Source: a virus
Length of the DNA stretch: 42,712 nt
Virus record (IMG/VR): IMGVR_UViG_3300037504_000559
Coordinates: 1 to 42,712 of that record
Strand: one strand, 5' to 3'
Shown: positions 39,023 to 42,712 of the stretch, piece after piece
Numbering within the stretch: the stretch's first letter is position 1
Layout of the letters: every line of letters begins with the position of its first letter
Program-made: the position numbers and the translations under genes
Notes under the pieces: generated by a model
Told to the model about the DNA's origin: nothing
Seen by the model: only the letters and a program-made list of their open reading frames with translations
The model's database searches: none

Positions 39023-39328
39023 TCAGAACCTCTTTGATTTTCCGAGTCGGTCCCATAGGGTTTTCTGCTCAATACCCAGCAACCGCTCGATTTTTCTGTG
39101 CAGACTTCTTATATACCGTCTCATAGTCTGCAAGTTACGTCCACGCTTATCAGGCGTGGATCCTATATTACCGACCTGAACAGCGCACGTTTCGTCAGAC
39201 AACCTCATCAAACGCGCCCGGTCCAAATATGCGGCGACCTCGGACAGAATTGCATCACGGAAGTTCGGAGCCAGCCCCAGTATTTCTTGTACTGCATCCG
39301 AATCCATCCCAAGGTAATAACAATTCAA
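39023..39328 (-). CDS. Tail assembly chaperone T-type, probably made by -1 frameshift
   Basis: The 101-codon frame lacks an ATG start near 39328 (TTG only, no clear ribosome site). It is open from the slip site at 39361-39367. It encodes helices with LGLAPNFRDAILSEVAAYLDRARLMRL and a basic end. The expected product is a 201-residue G-T fusion, as for lambda gpGT and other siphovirus chaperones. Confidence 0.65.
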   Translation of the reverse strand: MNCYYLGMDSDAVQEILGLAPNFRDAILSEVAAYLDRARLMRLSDETCAVQVGNIGSTPDKRGRNLQTMRRYIRSLHRKIERLLGIEQKTLWDRLGKSKRF

Positions 39329-39336
39329 TATCGGCC

Positions 39337-39627
39337 TTATCCTTCCGATGTCGCCTTGATAGGGTTTTTCATTTCATTCACAAAATCTGTGAGTATCGCC
39401 CCTATCGTTCTTATATCATAGTGCTTCCATTTTTTCTCACTGCCGCCAAATAGTAGCACCATCCGTTTCATAGCAGATTCATACGCATCCTTCTCTTTTG
39501 TGAATATCTTGTCGTGCTCTTTCAGAATATCCGCAGTGAGCGGAACACTCTCGATTATTTCCTCATTACCCTGATTGTCAATGATCTTGAACCGCGGACA
39601 ATCATAAAACTTTTGATAAACTTTCAT
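39337..39627 (-). CDS. Tail assembly chaperone G-type
   Basis: The 96 residues precede the tape measure gene as usual for G. Sequence: FKIIDNQGNEEIIESVPLTADILKEHDKIFTKEKDAYESAMKRMVLLFGGSEKKW, an alpha-rich chaperone fold. The end carries the slippery AAACCCT (A-AAC-CCT in frame). RBS is AAAGGAAAAAA before the ATG. Confidence 0.65.
   Translation of the reverse strand: MKVYQKFYDCPRFKIIDNQGNEEIIESVPLTADILKEHDKIFTKEKDAYESAMKRMVLLFGGSEKKWKHYDIRTIGAILTDFVNEMKNPIKATSEG
39361..39367 (-). other. Slippery heptamer for -1 frameshifting, A AAC CCT
   Basis: On the minus strand the G frame reads ATG AAA AAC CCT ATC. AAACCCT fits X-XXY-YYZ (AAA, CCC, T) in the correct phase. The -1 frame has no stop before the T-type gene and continues for 112 codons. 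Confidence 0.6.
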
Positions 39628-39639
39628 TTTTTTCCTTTC

Positions 39640-39664
39640 AAAAAAGGAGCGGTCTCACCGCCCC
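39640..39664 (-). terminator. Rho-independent terminator after the major tail protein gene
   Basis: Minus strand GGGGCGGT-GAG-ACCGCTCC (one G-T pair) followed by six T, 7 bases after the stop at 39672. It parallels the terminator after the major capsid gene. Confidence 0.8.
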
Positions 39665-39671
39665 ATTTTTA

Positions 39672-40229
39672 TTAAGCTGGTGTTAATCCGACACTTGAGG
39701 CAATACCGGAATATCCAAACGCTCCCTTTGCATCTGAATAGAAGCAATAGAAGGTTACGGACAGATTCCGCTGGACGTCTGCTCCCCAATTGATCTCACC
39801 AAAGTTTGTTGGCATCGCAAGATAATATGTGATCCAAAAGTTCTGGTCACTCGATGCGTTGCCGTCACTGTCAACACGTTTTAGAATGAGCTTCTTTGAA
39901 AAGTTATCTTTACCAGATCGGTAAATGTCCCGTCCCAATTTTACGCTGTTAGAGTTTGCATCGTCTGATTTGTCAAACCCTCTCATCAGCTGCTCTAATC
40001 GTGTCGTGGTGAGTTGGGCAAAAGTACAGCTTACCTCATAGGCCTGGCCTGTTGGGATCTTGTCACTCGGTTGTGTTCCATCCTGCTGGAAAAAAATATC
40101 CTGAACATCCTCTACTTTCTGAATAGAGGTCTGATCATTCGTTTTTCCCATGTCGATGTCGTTGAAAGTTACCGTTACAACTCCGAGAACGCCTTCCCAA
40201 ACATTATTACCAATAGGAGGATTTGCCAT
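39672..40229 (-). CDS. Major tail (tube) protein
   Basis: The 185 residues are beta-rich: GVLGVVTVTFNDIDMGKT, EDIFFQQ-like early strand, IPTGQAYEVSCTFAQLTTTRLEQLMRG, ADVQRNLSVTFYCF. These are features of tube subunits forming hexameric rings. It has its own terminator and lies before the chaperones, as in siphovirus order. Confidence 0.8.
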   Translation of the reverse strand: MANPPIGNNVWEGVLGVVTVTFNDIDMGKTNDQTSIQKVEDVQDIFFQQDGTQPSDKIPTGQAYEVSCTFAQLTTTRLEQLMRGFDKSDDANSNSVKLGRDIYRSGKDNFSKKLILKRVDSDGNASSDQNFWITYYLAMPTNFGEINWGADVQRNLSVTFYCFYSDAKGAFGYSGIASSVGLTPA

Positions 40230-40231
40230 TT

Positions 40232-40651
40232 TTACTCCTCTTCATAGATAATCTGATAATTGACTACCCATTGCGACCGTCCCTCCGCGTCAACCCCTAA
40301 CGATTGAGGTACGGTCAATCCCTTTATTTGTGCCGTTGTCACCGCAGAATATATTACACTGTCCACCGCAACGGATGGCAGTTGTAACCCATATTTATTA
40401 TGAAGCAGATCGTATATTGACATGCTCAGCGTTTTTGCTGACGGAGCGTCAACAGCTCTGCTCATTATCTGTACTGATAATTGAGTATATTGCGATACCG
40501 GCTGTTCAACTCCTCCGGTATCAGTAATTATAGACATTTTGTCCGGTATCTGTGTTTGTGTCGAACTCTGCAATTTCAAATTGACATAGAACGTCTCTGC
40601 CGGTAATTGATTGTCAAGATATTGTTTCAGATTGTATATTACCGACTTCAT
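40232..40651 (-). CDS. Tail terminator/minor capsid-type connector
   Basis: The 139 residues (VIYNLKQYLDNQLPAETFYVNL, SVQIMSRAVDAPSAKTLSMSIYDLLHNKYGLQL, VVNYQIIYEEE) have the alpha/beta order of tail terminator proteins between gp10-like and tube genes. It overlaps the gp10-like gene by 4 bases. Confidence 0.65.
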   Translation of the reverse strand: MKSVIYNLKQYLDNQLPAETFYVNLKLQSSTQTQIPDKMSIITDTGGVEQPVSQYTQLSVQIMSRAVDAPSAKTLSMSIYDLLHNKYGLQLPSVAVDSVIYSAVTTAQIKGLTVPQSLGVDAEGRSQWVVNYQIIYEEE

Positions 40652-41139
40652 ACTGACCGCCCAAGAACAGACGCAAACAGCGCCATCAATTCGGGTCCAT
40701 CAGACCTCAGGTGTTTCTCAATGTATTTATTCCCAACGTCTCCAGACTGTTCAGAAAACGGTCCGGGATTAAAAACCTCCTCATGCCACCGCGCAGCGTA
40801 AGGCGTGTTAAATCCTACAGTTACAATATTGTCACTATCTGAATGACTTGTCGCAGGAGTAGAAGATCCCTCGGTGACCGGCCTGTCCTCTGTTGTATCC
40901 TCAAGTTTTGATCCAACAAAAACCGAACCGGAAGCCCGCAAGCGACCGGTCAAAATTGGAGGCACAACCGGCTCTTTTGGCGATCCATTCACAATATTGT
41001 TGATCAACTGTAATCCGGCAACTCTCGCAGCTTTCTTGAAAGCTGAGCCTCCCGGTAGGGTCGCTTTTGCATATAATCTGAGACGATCATCAATATTGTT
41101 TTTGACCAATTTGAAGTCTATCAAATTATTATCTCCCAC
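40648..41139 (-). CDS. HK97 gp10-like head-tail connector protein
   Basis: The 163 residues include VAGLQLINNIVNGSP, PPILTGRLRASGSVFVGSK, NIVTVGFNTPYAARWHEEVFNPGPFS and KYIEKHLRSDG, the recognisable gp10-like pattern (LTGRLR...Y..HE). It joins neck and tail. It overlaps the upstream gene by 19 bases. Confidence 0.8.
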   Translation of the reverse strand: MGDNNLIDFKLVKNNIDDRLRLYAKATLPGGSAFKKAARVAGLQLINNIVNGSPKEPVVPPILTGRLRASGSVFVGSKLEDTTEDRPVTEGSSTPATSHSDSDNIVTVGFNTPYAARWHEEVFNPGPFSEQSGDVGNKYIEKHLRSDGPELMALFASVLGRSV

Positions 41140-41444
41140 ATGCGCCGTTTCTTGAACGTATGCAAACCTGACATTTTTTTGATTGAATACCTCTTGTCAG
41201 GATTCTGTACAGCGGAACCGTTCCGCTTCAATATCTGTATAGTATTATTATACTCCAAAGAAATGCTGCCGTCAATGTGTATTATAGATTCCCCATAAAC
41301 TTCTTTACCCATGTTATCCAGTATAACCTTCTGGTAATCATCAACACGTGCTGATACAGTTTGAGTGCTTTCATCAGATACGCCCCATTCATCACGTCCG
41401 GAGTCTATTATTTTTATCTGATCAGTGAAATATATTTTGCTCAT
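41121..41444 (-). CDS. Head-tail joining/adaptor protein
   Basis: The 107 residues are beta-rich (TDQIKIIDSGRDEWGVSDES, ESIIHIDGSISLEYNNTIQI, KRYSIKKMSGLHTFKKRRMWEIII), like small stopper/adaptor proteins (phage_H_T_join style). It follows the sulfotransferase with a 4-base overlap. The sugar module thus separates minor head genes from this neck gene. Confidence 0.55.
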   Translation of the reverse strand: MSKIYFTDQIKIIDSGRDEWGVSDESTQTVSARVDDYQKVILDNMGKEVYGESIIHIDGSISLEYNNTIQILKRNGSAVQNPDKRYSIKKMSGLHTFKKRRMWEIII

Positions 41445-41983
41445 AGTTTCTCATACCCGAATGTTTCAAAATCATCCGCAAAATGCTTGTTGATTATCTG
41501 TATTGTTTTCTTTGTGTGTTTTGCAGAAAGATTTTTTGATCCCTGATTCAAATGCTCAACCGGAAGTATTATGCCAATTTTTTCTTGAACCTCTTTTAAT
41601 CCTCTTTCAAGTTCCTCATACTTGATTATCAGATCAAGCTCGTCAACACCGGTCCAGTACGTCTGAGGATACAAAACAGGATCATTGTTTTCTTCCAGCG
41701 CAGAGAGCCACCTGTAAAATGAACGGTATGTCTTTCCCTCATATTTTGATTTTCTGCGAAAAGATGATAAAGTTTTTTCATAGGGATTCCTGACAACCGC
41801 AAACTTGAAATACCTCGCCCATGCTTTTTGGAAATTATCTTTGTAGAAATCGTAAGGCACGTGGGAGTAATGATTGTTCTGTCCTTTCTCAACATCCGGA
41901 AAAGAGGACAAGGCGGCGCGTATTGAGGTCCCAGCGGTACGTGGAACATGTATGAATATTGTCTTTAGGTTGTGGTGTATCAA
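41441..41983 (-). CDS. Sulfotransferase (PAPS-dependent)
   Basis: The 180 residues have the PAPS 5'-phosphosulfate-binding loop TIFIHVPRTAGTSIRAAL near 9-26 and the 3'-phosphate-binding segment VVRNPYEKTLSSFR near 62-75. These are the two diagnostic sites of carbohydrate sulfotransferases (Sulfotransfer_2 type). The rest is short. It sits between the HAD phosphatase and the neck genes, so it may sulfate the sugar added by the phage glycosyltransferase or host glycans. Confidence 0.85.
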   Translation of the reverse strand: MIHHNLKTIFIHVPRTAGTSIRAALSSFPDVEKGQNNHYSHVPYDFYKDNFQKAWARYFKFAVVRNPYEKTLSSFRRKSKYEGKTYRSFYRWLSALEENNDPVLYPQTYWTGVDELDLIIKYEELERGLKEVQEKIGIILPVEHLNQGSKNLSAKHTKKTIQIINKHFADDFETFGYEKL

Positions 41984-41985
41984 GG

Positions 41986-42306
41986 CTACTCCTTCACAAG
42001 ATCAAGCGCGTCAATCGCGCTGTTCAAATTATTTGTTTTGTCTATATAGATGCCAACCGGCTTTCCCATTATCAGTTCATGATACATTACATCAAAACTC
42101 GCCAGTTGTTTTTTTGTTACATCATAGCAATCCCAGCCCCTCCCGGTGTGCAGTATTATAGAATGGCCTTTTTTATACAGCAAGTTTACCGCTGCAATCT
42201 CGGATTCTATCTGCACAGGGTCTGAATACTGAAAACGACCGCACCGACTGCATATCTCTTTTTTTGATATCAATATCGTGTCGTCAATGTCAATTATGAA
42301 CTGCAT
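41986..42306 (-). CDS. HAD-superfamily phosphatase (sugar-phosphate type)
   Basis: The 106 residues from the ATG at 42306 have motif I FIIDIDDTI (D-x-D), motif II IILHTGRGWD, and the late motif GKPVGIYIDKTNNL. A small cap-like insert with CSRCGRF lies early. It resembles capsule-biosynthesis HADs. In this module it could dephosphorylate the C9-phosphate sugar product of NeuB or the sugar-6-phosphate. It overlaps the nanE end by 17 bases. Confidence 0.75.
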   Translation of the reverse strand: MQFIIDIDDTILISKKEICSRCGRFQYSDPVQIESEIAAVNLLYKKGHSIILHTGRGWDCYDVTKKQLASFDVMYHELIMGKPVGIYIDKTNNLNSAIDALDLVKE

Positions 42307-42712
42307 CAATAATCCCCTTATAGCCTATCGTTTTAAGATCAATACCGGTTATTTCTCTACCAATACAAACAGCACAGGCTCCGTTATTTATTGCCGATTC
42401 TATTTGATTATAATTTGAATACCCGCCCTCCGCTATCACTTTTTGTCCCATGTCAATACTCTTAATCTCAGCAACAAGTTCTGGATTGCAAGGGCGATCA
42501 AAAACGCTAAAAGTAGTGGCAACGTAATCAGGAACACAACCACACTTAATAAGATTTTCATAATCTTTTGCATTACGGATATCACCAACAATTTTCAATC
42601 CCTTCCTTTTCGCCAATCGATATAATGGCTTTATGTTATTATTACACATTCTTGAGTCAATTGCAATGTAAGATGAATCACAAGATGCAATATCTTTTTC
42701 ATACACAGATAT
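42290..42712 (-). CDS. nanE: NanE-like epimerase, C-terminal part (continues across the window ends from 539)
   Basis: This is the second half of the gene described at 1-539. Residues include MCNNNIKPLYRLAKRKG, VATTFSVF and VIAEGGYSNYNQIE, ending TIGYKGIIDAVHN. Compared with the left copy, two of three substitutions change the protein: Leu against Phe at 42478/128 and Arg against Met at 42606/256. The third is silent. Confidence 0.75.
   Translation of the reverse strand: MSVYEKDIASCDSSYIAIDSRMCNNNIKPLYRLAKRKGLKIVGDIRNAKDYENLIKCGCVPDYVATTFSVFDRPCNPELVAEIKSIDMGQKVIAEGGYSNYNQIESAINNGACAVCIGREITGIDLKTIGYKGIIDAVHN
42351..42712. repeat. Direct terminal repeat, right copy (circle overlap)
   Basis: Matches 1-362 except at 42478, 42606 and 42689. 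See left copy. Joining the ends here restores one uninterrupted nanE-like frame. Confidence 0.9.

Noticed and set aside
1-42712. Temperate phage with integrase and CI repressor
   Set aside because: No tyrosine or serine recombinase and no CI/Cro pair found; KilA-N and antirepressor-like genes alone do not show lysogeny.

Overview
The window is a tailed-phage genome (siphovirus-type gene set) that reads as one complete circle opened inside a gene. The last 362 bases (42351-42712) repeat the first 362 with three substitutions, so the unit is about 42,350 bp. Every gene I can support lies on the minus strand, so transcription runs from high to low coordinates. The host cannot be named. Strong sigma-70 type promoters (TTGACA, exactly 17 bases, TATTAT/TATAAT) and GGAGG ribosome sites argue against a Bacteroidota-type host. 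A possible spanin-like overlapping pair hints at a Gram-negative host. I see no integrase or CI-type repressor.

Layout in transcription order. (1) 30.06-28.5 kb: a small early operon with unusually structured, GC-rich leaders. (2) 28.4-23.2 kb: recombination genes (Bet annealase, Gam-like protein, HNH-type protein) and many small zinc-ribbon or unknown proteins. (3) 23.2-18.2 kb: three promoter + pseudoknot/terminator leader cassettes in front of DNA-binding proteins (two HTH proteins and a ParB-like protein), a KilA-N protein, a replication initiator-like gene, an IS110-type domain protein and five 36-bp direct repeats. (4) 18.2-15.1 kb: a DNA methyltransferase, small genes, a RuvC-like resolvase and a membrane protein. 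(5) 15.1-12.8 kb: a new promoter, then ASCH protein, a 26-aa peptide, an IbrA-like PP-loop enzyme and an IbrB-like ParB protein, running without a break into the terminase genes. (6) 13.2-3.6 kb: terminase, portal, scaffold/protease candidate, capsid and head-completion genes, with a radical SAM protein and a SAM methyltransferase inserted among them. (7) 3.6 kb through the circle junction to 41.4 kb: a sugar module (two-domain glycosyltransferase, NeuA-like, NeuB-like, NanE-like, HAD phosphatase, sulfotransferase). (8) 41.4-31.8 kb: connector, tail and two fibre genes with a fibre chaperone. (9) 31.8-30.3 kb: lysis.

How it fits together: the sugar module could take GlcNAc-6-phosphate to ManNAc-6-phosphate (NanE), condense it with PEP (NeuB), remove the phosphate (HAD), activate the nonulosonic acid with CMP (NeuA) and transfer it (glycosyltransferase), with possible sulfation. 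Because it sits between head and connector genes in the virion operon and overlaps its neighbours by a few bases, the likeliest targets are virion proteins or the host surface made late in infection. That is inference. The regulatory RNA features of the early region (three covarying pseudoknot/terminator leaders, a repeated structured leader, a candidate anti-Shine-Dalgarno small RNA) are the other feature of note.
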